Source of the DNA: Ustilago trichophora
Lineage: Eukaryota; Basidiomycota; Ustilaginomycetes; Ustilaginales; Ustilaginaceae
Assembly: GCA_900323505.1 (NCBI GenBank)
Contig: OOIN01000021.1
Span: forward strand, 248,001-312,000
Direction: 5' to 3'
Length of the DNA stretch: 64,000 bases
Shown here: piece by piece, positions 1-9,838 of the stretch
Position numbering within the stretch: position 1 is the first letter of the stretch
Layout: each line of letters begins with the position of its first letter
Notes under the pieces: generated by a model
What the model saw: only the letters and a program-made list of their open reading frames with translations
Told to the model about the DNA's origin: nothing
The model's database searches: none
Program-made: the position numbers and the translations under genes

Positions 1-1
1 C

Positions 2-754
2 TTTGCCGCGGCGCGCGCCTCGCTGATGTCTTCGCAGCAGCAGCAGCAGCAATCGCAGAGCAAGTCTGTTGGGCTTGCACAGCTGCAACGACCTAGCGCC
101 GAGGCGCCCAAGCCGCTCAATGCCATCTTTTTGCCGGGAGTGTTTGGACACGATCAAAACTCACTGCGAACGCTTCTGCAGCCAGTGCTGCGAACCATCA
201 ACTTTTCGGTTACGTGGAAGGGCGACGAAGATGTCCTGGTCACCTCGGCCGACTCTCCGCTGCGACTCATCATGATGAAGACTGAGCTCAAGTCGCTCGT
301 TCGTAGGGAGCAATTCGCCCGCGATGTCATCCTGTGCACTGTTGACGCCAGTAAGAATGTCGTGCGCCGAGAGGACGAGCCGATGCTCAGCGGCAGCAGT
401 CGAGGAGGTGCAGCATGGGGTTCGTCAGCCATGAAGCGAGGCGGTGCCGGTACCAGCGGTAGTGGGACGGCGGGGATTGCCAAACCAAGCTCTGGGCTGG
501 TGGGAGATCGGGGCTGGGCGTCTGTTGCTTCTGGGTCTGGTCGGAACTCGCCCGCTCCAGTAAGTGAGCCTGTGTGGGGTCAACCAACCATGGTCGCGAC
601 GCAGTCTAGTGGTGCCCGCACGACAGCACCCATTGCTGGGATCATTGCCAACCCGAACGCACCTGCTGCTGGTACCGCTGCGGCTGCTGCTCCAGCAACC
701 GAAGCGGCAGTGCCAGAGGGACCTGTTCCCGAGAGCTGGGAGGATGACAACTAG
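2..754 (+). CDS. 3' end of an unidentified gene (possible NF-X1/Fap1-type C-terminus)
   Basis: The reading frame is open from the window edge through an ATG at 26 to a TAG at 752-754, so this is probably the C-terminal part of a protein that starts outside the window. A Gln run (QQQQQQ) is followed by a compact, apparently folded stretch of about 90 residues (from about PKPLNAIFLPGVF to DVILCTVDAS). A Ser/Gly/Ala-rich tail ends in an acidic ESWEDDN. The folded stretch resembles, from memory, the region after the R3H domain in fungal NF-X1-type zinc-finger proteins (Fap1), and the upstream AAARASL would suit a domain linker. The zinc fingers and R3H domain would lie outside the window, so this assignment is weak. 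It could equally be an unrelated conserved fungal protein. Confidence 0.4.
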   Translation, partial: FAAARASLMSSQQQQQQSQSKSVGLAQLQRPSAEAPKPLNAIFLPGVFGHDQNSLRTLLQPVLRTINFSVTWKGDEDVLVTSADSPLRLIMMKTELKSLVRREQFARDVILCTVDASKNVVRREDEPMLSGSSRGGAAWGSSAMKRGGAGTSGSGTAGIAKPSSGLVGDRGWASVASGSGRNSPAPVSEPVWGQPTMVATQSSGARTTAPIAGIIANPNAPAAGTAAAAAPATEAAVPEGPVPESWEDDN

Positions 755-1306
755 ACTTGCACGCGAATAGACTATTGACACCCTTTCAACAGCAATACAC
801 TCGCAATATAGTTTGGCAGCATCTTTGGATCAAAGCAACCTGTTGCTTACCGCATGCCTTGCCAGTGTGAATCTACGGCCGCCACGTTTCGAAGATAGTG
901 AGAGAATTGCATACAGCTCAGCAGTACATACATCCAAGCATCGGGCGGGCCACATGGGAATGCAACATTACAGTATCGGGATCAGCAGCTGTAGATCTTT
1001 GGCAAGATAACACAACATGTTGGTATGCAATTAGCGCTGCGTGGGCTTGTGTATGTTTACAGGCTGCAGATGGCTTTCAATTTCACGCTCTAATTTCTGT
1101 GTTTTTGGGTTGTGTCTGCGTGTGGTTGCGCTTTCCACTTGGGAAACTTTATGCAGGGACCATCTACAGTACGCTCGAGTATCAAGGTTGAAAGCGCGAA
1201 GAGAGAGGGGAGAGAGAGAAAGCTGTTTTGTTGATCTCAAACGCTTCTTCCACCACCATCTTTCAATCCACCACAACCTATAGCTAGCTTCTGAACGCTG
1301 CCCATA
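755..1306. other. Intergenic region, 5' flank of the hydrolase-like gene
   Basis: I see no coding signal here. The last 120 bases contain a purine-rich AGAGAGAGGGGAGAGAGAGA stretch and then a CT-rich leader running to the ATG at 1307, as is usual for smut 5' untranslated regions. The short frames across 898-1318 have no coding character. Confidence 0.4.
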
Positions 1307-3244
1307 ATGGCGCAGCACGAGCGCCCTTCATCATCCGCCCGACCGTCGCCGTTGGATCGTCGGCGGCTGTCTACCATTCAATTCCAATCTCCTTTACCTT
1401 CACCCACTTACTATCCAGAGCATCAACCACAACCACCCGTCTTGCCCAAACGATCGCAACGATACCTCGCGCTACTTCTCAAACCCATCGTACTGCCAGC
1501 GTTGGCTATTGCACTGCCAGCATGGCCGTTGCTCGCCGCAGCATGTGCCATCCCGGTCGTTGGCGTGATGGCCATCCCGATCTTGCTGCTCATCTCGGTG
1601 CTGCTGCTCTACGTAGTCGCGTGGATATGCTATCTTTTCCTTGCGCAGAAGGATCTTCCGGCAACTTGGACAAATGTCCACCGTTGGAGCCCTCGCAACT
1701 TTGCCCCTTTCTTGCCCATCAACCCGATCAGATGCGCAAAAGTCGATCTGGCTGCATTCCGCTATACCCTCACCGCATTTCGTATCATCTTCCCCGCCAT
1801 CTTTGACTGGAGCTATCGCCGTATCATGGTCATCGGCACCACCAAAGGTTCACGCGTGGTCAAAGAGGGCATTCTCTACGGCAGCCCGAGCCGCGGCAAA
1901 AGACTCGACGTCTATCTTCCTGCCGATCCTCCTGCCTCCTCCTCTTCACCGCATCACGGCGACACCAGCCCAAGCAGCAACGGCGTACCCGTCATCGTCG
2001 TCATCCCTTCCATGCTGGGCCCTCTGACCATCACATCCAAACGCAGACTCTATCTCCAACTTGCCCTCCGTCTACGTAGAATGGGATACTGCGTCATTGT
2101 CGCAGACATCACCTACTACCCCGAATCTCGCATCAAGTCATCCGTCATCGATCTGCGTCTGGTCTTGCGATGGACGAGCAAGAACTGTCAGAGATACGGT
2201 GGCGATCCTTCCAAAATCTACGTCTTGGGACATGGTCTCAGTGCCCATCTGATCATGTTGACCATTTCGCAAGAGGCGGTGGTACTGAGTCGCGAAGGGC
2301 ATCTGGATAGGGCGTATGAGCGGGAAAGACATGTTTTGCGCTCCTCCAAACACTCTGGTTTCAGCGGAGATGGGAGTGGGCACAAGAGGCTCGGAGGAGA
2401 CGCATTGGGAGAGGAAGAGGAGGAGTGGTTGAAGAGTGGCGAAGTGCGTACGAGTCTCACCAGCAGGAGGGGTAAAGCTGGCGGAGCGAGTGCGCATTCG
2501 GATGCGTTGGATGAGGATAATCAGGAGCCGGTTCGACTACGAGCAGCTGGACGCGGCGTTGGCGACCATTCTGGTGCTGGGGAAGCGTGGGTGGATGAAG
2601 GTGAAGACTCTCCTTCTGCACCACCTGGGCATGTCATGGGATCCACAACGCGCTTTGACCAACCCCAGATCGCTTCGCACCACCACCACGCTACCACATC
2701 ACGCAAAGCAGAGGAAGCAGAATCCATCCTATCCTCATCCGCCTATCGTCGAGCAGAGGAAGAGGTCGGCAACGGTCTTCGTCGAGTCGAGATCTACGAG
2801 CCCGAGGTGGAGCTCCCCGCCATTGCCGGTGTCATCCTTCTCTCAGGAATCAGCGATGTGATCAAAGGATTCCGATCCGAATCCGAGCGCGGTCTAGAAC
2901 ACCTCAGTTACCTACGTCGCGCTACAGGACCATCGCACTTCAACTGTCTGATTCACTCTCCTGCCCATCTGCTCTACGCGGCAAAGAACATTGTCGATAC
3001 CCGTCTACTCCCGCCGAAATTCTTGCTGATCCATGGAGGCAAAGATCAAGTGGTCCCCGTGGAACAGAGTACACTGCTCAAGACCTTGTTGGTCGGGATT
3101 GGCGTGGAACAGGTCAGGTTGAGGGCGTATAGGAATTTGGGTCATGCAGAGTCGATCGCGTGTCTCTTTCTGGGCATGGCGAGGTCGAATACCAGATATA
3201 CGAGGCAGATTTCGGAGGATATCTCGTCGTTCGTTGGTCATTAG
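1307..3244 (+). CDS. Membrane-anchored alpha/beta-hydrolase-fold protein with degenerate catalytic site
   Basis: The protein has 645 aa. Residues about 55-110 are strongly hydrophobic (two membrane segments, LALLLKPIVLPALAIALPAW and MAIPILLLISVLLLYVVAWI), which suggests an endomembrane anchor. From about residue 225 it follows the alpha/beta-hydrolase-3/esterase pattern: a beta strand VIVVIPS, then GGDPSKIYVLG, then a late LIHGGKDQVVP (Asp 580) and GHAES (His 613). The nucleophile elbow reads G-H-G-L-S, so the usual Ser of GxSxG is Gly 310. The HGG oxyanion motif is replaced by PSMLGP. A low-complexity insert of about 170 residues (roughly 330-500) lies between the elbow and the last strands. 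The start is supported by the context CATAATGG. The fold assignment is fairly safe. Enzyme activity is doubtful: a scaffold or a displaced serine (Ser 312) are both possible. Confidence 0.75.
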   Translation: MAQHERPSSSARPSPLDRRRLSTIQFQSPLPSPTYYPEHQPQPPVLPKRSQRYLALLLKPIVLPALAIALPAWPLLAAACAIPVVGVMAIPILLLISVLLLYVVAWICYLFLAQKDLPATWTNVHRWSPRNFAPFLPINPIRCAKVDLAAFRYTLTAFRIIFPAIFDWSYRRIMVIGTTKGSRVVKEGILYGSPSRGKRLDVYLPADPPASSSSPHHGDTSPSSNGVPVIVVIPSMLGPLTITSKRRLYLQLALRLRRMGYCVIVADITYYPESRIKSSVIDLRLVLRWTSKNCQRYGGDPSKIYVLGHGLSAHLIMLTISQEAVVLSREGHLDRAYERERHVLRSSKHSGFSGDGSGHKRLGGDALGEEEEEWLKSGEVRTSLTSRRGKAGGASAHSDALDEDNQEPVRLRAAGRGVGDHSGAGEAWVDEGEDSPSAPPGHVMGSTTRFDQPQIASHHHHATTSRKAEEAESILSSSAYRRAEEEVGNGLRRVEIYEPEVELPAIAGVILLSGISDVIKGFRSESERGLEHLSYLRRATGPSHFNCLIHSPAHLLYAAKNIVDTRLLPPKFLLIHGGKDQVVPVEQSTLLKTLLVGIGVEQVRLRAYRNLGHAESIACLFLGMARSNTRYTRQISEDISSFVGH

Positions 3245-3518
3245 CACGTCTTGTCTCACTCGATATCCTCGCACAGCTGTACCATTTTCACACCGCACAT
3301 ACCACAACCATCTTTTCATTGATCTATCAGCACATACCACACTTCTCTCGCTACCACACGATCCCTGTCAATTGTATTTTCGTATTCCCATTCAACGCAG
3401 CGTGATCAAGCGTGAGGAAAGTCTCAGACACCGAGGACTGAGTGTGCACAAGTCAATTTTCACAAGCGAGGACAAATCGCAATTTTCGTGCTCCGTTTGT
3501 GTTCAAGCCTTGGATCAT

Positions 3519-5783
3519 TTACATAGCTCGATCGCTTCGATAGATGTCGTGAGTGCGTCTCGCGTCTAGCTCATCTCGGCGCCGATCATCGTCAAACTCG
3601 TTAGTTTGACGGAAGAAACACTCGCTCGACTTCTTGGGGTTCTTGCGCGTTGCTGCGTATTCAGCAAGGCGACAGAGCCGTGCGAAAGGCTGAGATAGTT
3701 TGTCTCTGAGTTCGCCCTGCGGGAAAGCGTCGAGCAGCGCACCTGCATTGATGTTGCCATCTCTTGAGATGTAGTGCCGCCTGGAAGAGGATGCATATCG
3801 AATCTCAAGACCCAGGCTTTCGAAAGTCTTCTTTGCCAAAACGATTCCATGTGTCATATCAGCCTTTGGGACCACCAAGAAACGCACTTGCCTAGCGTCA
3901 AAGCCAGCGATAGTTCCATTGGATCTCCTAAGTTGCTTGCCAGCGTCATAGGGCCAGAACAAGTCTAGTGTGATCCAAGGATCAGAGTCTTCCGAGGCCC
4001 TGCCTGTCTCTCCTTGTCGAACCAGTGCATTTGCAAGCACTTCTGAAATGAGAGAGTATTTGATATTCTTGTTCTCTGTGATCACGAGTGGCGTAGAACC
4101 TTTCCACTTTCCAAGCCTTGCAAAAAGGAAAAAGGAATCATCAGGGCTCGCTTGCGAAGGATAAGCCCTTAGCTCCTTCAAGGCTTTGAGGCGAGACTGC
4201 CTACGTATGGCAACGTCATCTGCCTCTACAGACTGCTTTGAGACCCGTGTGCTGTCACGTTCTCTCCAGGCATCATTAGAGTCGTGACCATATTCAGCTG
4301 TCGGTTTTGCTCGAAGATTGGGGTGTGTTTCTTCCAAGACGCCTCGTAGACTACCTTGAACATCACTGATGCGGCTGATCATAGACGCATTTTGCTCTCG
4401 TGTTTCCGATAATTTGGAGGGCACGACTTCACGATCTGGCTCGAGCGCGTCCTCTCGAAGGCTTCGTGAGGCTGGTTCGATTGTCAATGAGATTTCGTCC
4501 CGGCTTACTTCTGAGGTTCGAGAAAAAAGATTTTCCTTGGGCCTTTCTGGGCCTGTCCGACCCATCACATGACCTGAGGTGACCGCGCTATGATGGGCAG
4601 GAGTCCCGACTTGGGCGGTGGTAGGCTGTTGTGTTGACTGTCCTTGTATTTGTCCAGTTTCTCCCAAGCTTCTGTTGTGGATATCTCCTGCAACCTGGCA
4701 AGGTTCTCGTGGCTCGGAGCGACACACGCGTGCGTGTTGTAGTGGTCGCTCGGACTGGGAATTTTCGATAGATGGGCTGCGCAGCCGCTTTGACGTGCTG
4801 GCGTTGATGGCATGAGGACCAATGTCTCGATTTTCGTCCCATCCTTCAGCTTGAGGGATATCTTGGCGAGGTTCGAAGTTTTCTCTCGCAGAGTGTGCGG
4901 AGGACTTGGTAGTAGCGTCATTAGTTTGAGGAGTACTGACACCTCTGAAGATGTGTTTCAATGCTTCCACAGCTGCATCAGCTGAAGCCTGGATACTGAT
5001 GGACTCGGACTGCAGTCTAGTGTTGGAAGACACGTCTTGTTGAGGGGATCTTGAGCTGGTGGCAATATTCTGAAACGCTTCGAAAAAGGGGAGGAGTATG
5101 TTGTCTCGGAGATTGTCAATCTTGGCTTCTTGTTGCTCAAAGAGACGATCTGCCCTCTCCTTGATCTGGTCTGACGAAGTGTCGATCTTTGTATCTTGTT
5201 GTTCGAAAAGGCGTGACACCTTTTCCTCGAGGTGAGTTTGAGCTTTGGACAAGCGTGAGTCAGTCTGTATGCTACCGTTAAGCATTACATCTACTCGCTG
5301 TTCCAGGGTGCGGAGGTCCCGTTTCAGGTCATCCTGGGATCGGTCGATGCCACCGATCTGCTTTTCGAGCTGTTCAACGCGACGGCGGAAATCAGAGTGA
5401 ACGTCCAGCAGATCCTTATTGATCTTCAGGCATGTCTGTTCCAGTTCCTCAATTCTCGACATGGGAGTCCTAGTCATGATTTGCTGAGACGTCCCTTGGC
5501 GCATCTGCATGCTGTGCGTGCTTGTCCCATGATGAATTTGTTGGCTTTGCAGAACCATGCCTTGAGGTACGTGTTGGCTTTGCACTGGCGTTCCTTGATG
5601 TGACTGCTGGCTTTGCATCTGGTATAACTGCTGCTGTACATTTAAGCCTGGATGGTTCTGTTGTGCCTGCAAGGACACGCCTTGATGTGACTGCTGTGTT
5701 TGCTGTGTTTGTACAGGCACTGTCTGATGACCTTGCTGGTCATTCACGGAGTGCATTGTAGTCGGCGAGTTGAGCTGGTTCAT
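3519..5783 (-). CDS. Gln-rich coiled-coil protein of unknown function
   Basis: The frame encodes 754 aa on the minus strand. Residues about 15-110 are an imperfect 10-12-residue repeat built on SQQxHQG-V/L. Residues about 110-230 are heptad-rich coiled coil (RIEELEQTCLKIN, RRRVEQLEKQIGG, then repeated LFEQQDTKID/LFEQQEAKID units). A long polar, probably disordered middle follows. Residues about 545-700 look folded and contain YSLISEVLANALVRQG and, further on, RFLVVPKADMTHGIVLAKK, a spacing that recalls a retropepsin-type protease fold without its DTG. I do not recognise a named family. The gene is somewhat less GC-rich than its neighbours. It could be a smut-lineage gene or a domesticated gag/protease-derived gene. 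Its 3' end is convergent with the upstream hydrolase-like gene. Confidence 0.7.
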   Translation of the reverse strand: MNQLNSPTTMHSVNDQQGHQTVPVQTQQTQQSHQGVSLQAQQNHPGLNVQQQLYQMQSQQSHQGTPVQSQHVPQGMVLQSQQIHHGTSTHSMQMRQGTSQQIMTRTPMSRIEELEQTCLKINKDLLDVHSDFRRRVEQLEKQIGGIDRSQDDLKRDLRTLEQRVDVMLNGSIQTDSRLSKAQTHLEEKVSRLFEQQDTKIDTSSDQIKERADRLFEQQEAKIDNLRDNILLPFFEAFQNIATSSRSPQQDVSSNTRLQSESISIQASADAAVEALKHIFRGVSTPQTNDATTKSSAHSARENFEPRQDIPQAEGWDENRDIGPHAINASTSKRLRSPSIENSQSERPLQHARVCRSEPREPCQVAGDIHNRSLGETGQIQGQSTQQPTTAQVGTPAHHSAVTSGHVMGRTGPERPKENLFSRTSEVSRDEISLTIEPASRSLREDALEPDREVVPSKLSETREQNASMISRISDVQGSLRGVLEETHPNLRAKPTAEYGHDSNDAWRERDSTRVSKQSVEADDVAIRRQSRLKALKELRAYPSQASPDDSFFLFARLGKWKGSTPLVITENKNIKYSLISEVLANALVRQGETGRASEDSDPWITLDLFWPYDAGKQLRRSNGTIAGFDARQVRFLVVPKADMTHGIVLAKKTFESLGLEIRYASSSRRHYISRDGNINAGALLDAFPQGELRDKLSQPFARLCRLAEYAATRKNPKKSSECFFRQTNEFDDDRRRDELDARRTHDIYRSDRAM

Positions 5784-6585
5784 CTCGAGTCTGTTGGCGT
5801 GAGTCTTGATATGCGCAAGTACTGAGAAGCTTTTGGCATGGCCTCGCGCTCATGAAGGAGTGATGTTCCATTTGACACAGACTATAGCAACGGGGCGGTT
5901 TATATACCTTCGACTCTATGATCATCAGCCCACTTCCACTTCTTCTTGTAATTCAGCACAAATGAAGGGCCACAAGAGGCGGCTCAGTCGAGCTCGCGCT
6001 GGGCTATCATGATACGCGGACGTTGTCGAACAATGCCGATTACCACCCATCCACCCTGGGCTGAAAAGATTTGCGTACGAAGCTATCCTTTGAGCTGGCA
6101 CGCTGCCACGACACCAGCACATTTAGCATTGTGCTCGGGCCTCTAGTCGTTTGAGAGATCAACGCCCACCACTCTACGAAGAAGGTGTTGCCGTTCAGCT
6201 CTCACTGTCAGAACAAAGGGATGATTTCGCCTCTGTGTGGCGACAGTGGAAGGATTGCTGCCCCTTTGTGTGCACGCAAATTCAGACGCATGCAAACCTC
6301 CACTTTGGCCAGAACATCATGTTCCCACACAAAGTGTGGGCTTGAGCGCGCTCTGCCCCAATCTCGTTGCTGAGACCTGATTCATCTTATCCACCATCCG
6401 CCCTCTCTGCATGCATACAATATCAGTTATAGGCCATTGTTCCCTTCCACGGAACGACGTCAATTAAGTACAGCTCACGAAGCGCGGCAAGTCCCACCGG
6501 TCCCACCAATCACGTACCGACCGACCTCCGAAGACCAAGGGTGTCCACCACTCTCATCATCTGCATCTCACGCTTGAAATACGCC
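5784..6585. other. Divergent promoter region between the Gln-rich orphan and cmc4
   Basis: No convincing coding frame is present. The 800 bases separate two genes that point away from each other and presumably carry both promoters. A short in-frame stretch before the cmc4 ATG (from a GTG at 6541) is not preceded by an ATG and is taken as leader. Confidence 0.35.
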
Positions 6586-6879
6586 ATGCCTGCACAACGA
6601 CCGAACGACGAATTGGATCCATCCCACCCGAATCCATGCTACCCAAGGGCATGTGCAATCCAATCATGTCTGCAGAGATCTGGCTTCGACCAGTCGCGCT
6701 GCGAACACCTGATCGACGACCTCTATCGGTGCTGCGCCAAATTCTACCAGCAGCGTGGCAAGGATGCCGAGGCAGATAGCTGTCCCATTCCATCGGTTGT
6801 CGAGAGGAGGATACGAAAGATGGAACAGGAAGGCAAGGGTGGTGCCGGTGGATCGCTGCTCGAGACAAAGATGCGATAG
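6586..6879 (+). CDS. CMC4: Cx9C-motif protein Cmc4 (mitochondrial intermembrane space)
   Basis: This is a 97-aa protein. Two cysteine pairs with CX9C spacing (C18/C28 and C39/C49) sit in two short helices, with the diagnostic stretches ACAIQSCL and LYRCCAKFY followed by a CPIPS segment. This matches Cmc4 of yeast in order and spacing. Such twin-CX9C proteins are imported into the mitochondrial intermembrane space and oxidised by the Mia40/Erv1 relay. I chose the ATG at 6586: an in-frame GTG at 6541 would add 15 residues but is not an ATG, and Cmc4 proteins start close to the first Cys. No intron is needed. The exact cellular role of Cmc4 is not settled in the family. Confidence 0.85.
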   Translation: MPAQRPNDELDPSHPNPCYPRACAIQSCLQRSGFDQSRCEHLIDDLYRCCAKFYQQRGKDAEADSCPIPSVVERRIRKMEQEGKGGAGGSLLETKMR

Positions 6880-7245
6880 GTTCATCCTCCACTCCCACCT
6901 CGAAGACGGCTCTTTGTACTACGCTCGGGTGATGTCGTTGTATTTGTAAACGTGCATGAATCCAGATGTCAACATACCACTCCTTCTTGAAGATGTGTTG
7001 ACTTGTATGCTATCATGACGATGGTGAACGAGTCTAGAGCAAGACCGAGTGAAAGAGAAGAACCGACAGCTTGAAAATGTTGAATCTGGCAACCAAACAA
7101 ATTTTGAAAATTCGGGGCTCACGTGCCCGCCCGCCAGCCAATCTCGAATGGCGTTCTCCGCCAACTGCGCCTCTTCTTCGCCTGCAATCCTTCCTCCACC
7201 CGTCCCTCTTCCTTTCTTCCATCCACTCCTTTCATACCTGCAAAG
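6880..7245. other. Intergenic region and 5' leader of iws1
   Basis: Short region between two same-strand genes. The last 100 bases are CT-rich leader. An in-frame ATG at 7123 could extend Iws1 by 41 residues, but the added sequence (Arg/Ser/Pro-rich) does not resemble the acidic Iws1 N-terminus. Confidence 0.35.
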
Positions 7246-8706
7246 ATGGCAGACGAAGAGCAACCACAACAACACGAGATGCCACCGCAGTCTCCACCAC
7301 AAGAGCAGTCCGACGCAGCTCCAGTAGACTCTGAACAGCCCACAACATCGACACACGAAGACACACAGGCCGATGCAGCACAGGATACCGCTGCACCAGC
7401 AGGCGAACTGGCCGGTAGCATTGACGCAGCGCCACCCACACATCCGGATCACTTGACTACTGTAGTAAGGGGCGAGGACACCGCCGAAGCTGCCGCCAGC
7501 ACCGCAGCCATCTTTGACGAGGATGACGACGAGGATCAAACCGATCTGCCTAGCTTCAGGAAACGCGACGCGAGACATGCCAACAATGCCGATGATCCAG
7601 ATGCGGCCATCATCCGAAAGAAGAAGAAGAAACGTCATCACAGCCCCGACGAGCCATCCTCAGCGAGACACGATGTCGAGCGTGAGATGGAGCCCGAGGA
7701 AGAAGAAGATCCATACGCCAATATGACCGAGGCCGAGGGTAAGTGTCTCTCAACCATTTCAACCGCATACATTGCCACTAGCACTATGAAGTGTCTAGAT
7801 TGATCGCTGACAATTTCATCTGCTTCCGCTGTGCAGTTCGACGTGCAAAGACGGATAGAATGATCGACGAGGCCCTGCGCGCAGGCAAGAAGAAGGCTCC
7901 ACGCAAGCGCGCCGGTGAAGACGACCTTGATCTGCTCGCCGACGAAGAAGTTGCTACACTCCGAAGAGAGATGGTTCATGCAGCTGACGATGACGAAGAA
8001 GCGAACCGTCTCAAAAAGCCCGCAACCAACAAGCTCAAACTCCTCCCAAAAGTTGTGGCTACCCTGCAAAAGTACGTTCCTGGCTTCCTTGCCTCTTTAT
8101 ACTCATACCATCCATAATACTGACAATTTATCTTCACCGCTTCGAATCCTGCCTTTTCATGATGATAGGAACCATCTCCAGCAGTCGATCTTGGACAACA
8201 ATCTTCTTGAAGGTGTCAAGCGATGGCTCGAGCCTTTGCCCGACAAATCGCTTCCCGCGCTCAACATCCAGCACCAATTCTTCAAGATCCTCGAGCGAAT
8301 GACGATTGACACCATCTCGCTCAAGATGAGCGGCTTGGGTAAAGTTGTTGTTTTTTACAGCATGTGTTCTCGAGTCGAGCCATCCATCAAGCGATCCGCG
8401 GAGCATCTTATCGAGATCTGGTCGCGCCCCGTGCTCAAACGATCTTCGAGCTATCGCGATCGTCATGTTGCTTCGGCAGAGTGGAATCCCGATGCATACG
8501 GACAGCGTGCAGCACCCGCATTCGCAGGTCAAGTGGCGGATAACGGCAGGAGAAACGTCGGTATCCCCCAGGCGGTCACTGCAGGCTTCAGGGTCGCTCC
8601 GCAATCCACGGCGGGTCAGAGGAGCGATTCTAGCCACGAGGCGAGGATGGCTAATCACAAGAGGTTGAATCAGTTCAAGAGTCGATTGAAGGAGGCAAAG
8701 CGCTGA
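7246..8706 (+). CDS. IWS1: Transcription elongation factor Iws1/Spn1 (three exons)
   Basis: Exons are 7246-7738, 7837-8071 and 8169-8706. The splice joins restore GAG-GTT-CGA and CAA-AAG-AAC and give 421 aa. Intron 1 runs GTAAGT...GCAG (98 nt) and intron 2 GTACGT...TAG (97 nt). The N-terminal 160 residues are acidic and disordered with a KKKKKR basic patch. The conserved C-terminal TFIIS-N (LW) domain includes [37 protein letters not shown] and [12 protein letters not shown], which is diagnostic of Iws1. Iws1 binds Spt6 and travels with RNA polymerase II, acting in elongation, nucleosome reassembly and mRNA export. The start at 7246 gives the usual acidic N-terminus. Confidence 0.92.
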
Positions 8707-8854
8707 GCTAGGACGCTCGATACGGTACTTTTTCTCCTGCTGCGAGCAATCAATGTTGCAATGCAATTGTTCTTGTCACGATCATTCCTCACTGTGTGTG
8801 TTTTTTTTTTTGCGTTGCCTGTCTCATGCTTGACAATTCGCAACAGCGTGAGGG

Positions 8855-8855
<1 letters not shown>

Positions 8856-8884
<29 letters not shown>
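8856..8884. repeat. Long A homopolymer
   Basis: An uninterrupted run of about 29 A lies immediately upstream of the transposon-like element and downstream of iws1. It lies 8 bases outside the terminal inverted repeat, so it is not part of the element by the boundaries chosen here. Confidence 0.9.
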
Positions 8885-8886
<2 letters not shown>

Positions 8887-8892
8887 GCCACT

Positions 8893-8930
8893 CATATCGT
8901 AACAAAAGGAAATAGCCGGCTTCGGAGCCA
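8893..8930 (+). repeat. Left terminal inverted repeat of the transposon
   Basis: 38 bases, identical to the reverse complement of 9839-9876. The match breaks at position 39 (C versus A) but related GGCTCC/GGAGCC sequence continues inward on both sides. Confidence 0.92.
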
Positions 8931-9006
8931 CCTACCGAGCCACCATGGCTGGCTCCGGGGTGGCTCCATTGAGGAGACATCCACTGAAGGTGGCTGTCAA
9001 AGTGGC

Positions 9007-9037
9007 TCTGTGGCCAGCTCTTGAGGTTGGTGGCTCC
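9007..9037 (+). repeat. 31-nt direct repeat, copy 1 (inside the transposon)
   Basis: Begins TCTGTGGCCAGCTCTTGAGG and matches 9090-9120 at 28 of 31 positions, both ending in a TGGTGGCT motif. Part of the subterminal repeat array. Confidence 0.85.
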
Positions 9038-9089
9038 ATCGGATGGCTTCTTGCCGCAGCCATCCAGCAAGGGTGGCTTCCATGGTGGG

Positions 9090-9120
9090 TCTGCGGCCAG
9101 CTCTTGAGGATGGTGGCTTC
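9090..9120 (+). repeat. 31-nt direct repeat, copy 2 (inside the transposon)
   Basis: Begins TCTGCGGCCAGCTCTTGAGG. It differs from copy 1 at three positions. Confidence 0.85.
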
Positions 9121-9838
9121 CTGGGTGGCTCCATGGCCAGCGACTGTGTGTTTTCCGGTGAGTCAGCAAGCTCAGGCACTTTGCCAGTGTCATCTCAGAG
9201 ACACGGAGGCAAGTCGATCTGCATGAGACCCCAAGCGCAGGTTGTGGATGGGATATATATTTGCCAAAGCGCAGCACATCTCTTCCATCCCTACTTTGAC
9301 CATCCGGCTAGCCAATGTTGCCACTGCCATCAACCTTACAAGTAAGTGTCATGCTGGCCACACTTGCCTCTGCTCGACATCAACTAAGACTGATGCCTTC
9401 TTCTCTTTCTTGCTTTGATCTGCTCCTCTCTCGCTTTGTGGTCCCTGTTGCCACCATCCACGTCACCAACTCTGCTCATGCTGCTGTTCCCATTGCTATC
9501 ACTGCTTCCACTGCTGCTCCCACCTTACGCTGCTGCTCCCACCGCTCCCACCACCATTCACATCTCTCCCACCATTCCCACCGCTGCACCACTGCTGCCC
9601 ACACCGCTCACACCACTCACAACACTTACACTGTCCTACTGATATGGATTGTATGTACTCTGTTTGACATTTGAATGCAAATTAGACCTCATTTTGATTG
9701 ATTTGTGGGATGCTGAGCATGCATGAGCTGCTGGCTGGCTGGTAATTGAGGTGGCTCCGGCCCTTTGCGGAGCCATCCGATCGGGGGTGGCTCTATAGGT
9801 GGCACCTAAGTAGGAGCCAACCTGGCTGGCTCTGCGGT

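Noticed and set aside
8945..9226. Frames inside the transposon as possible transposase remnants
   Set aside because: They read the GTGGCT repeats and have no transposase motif.
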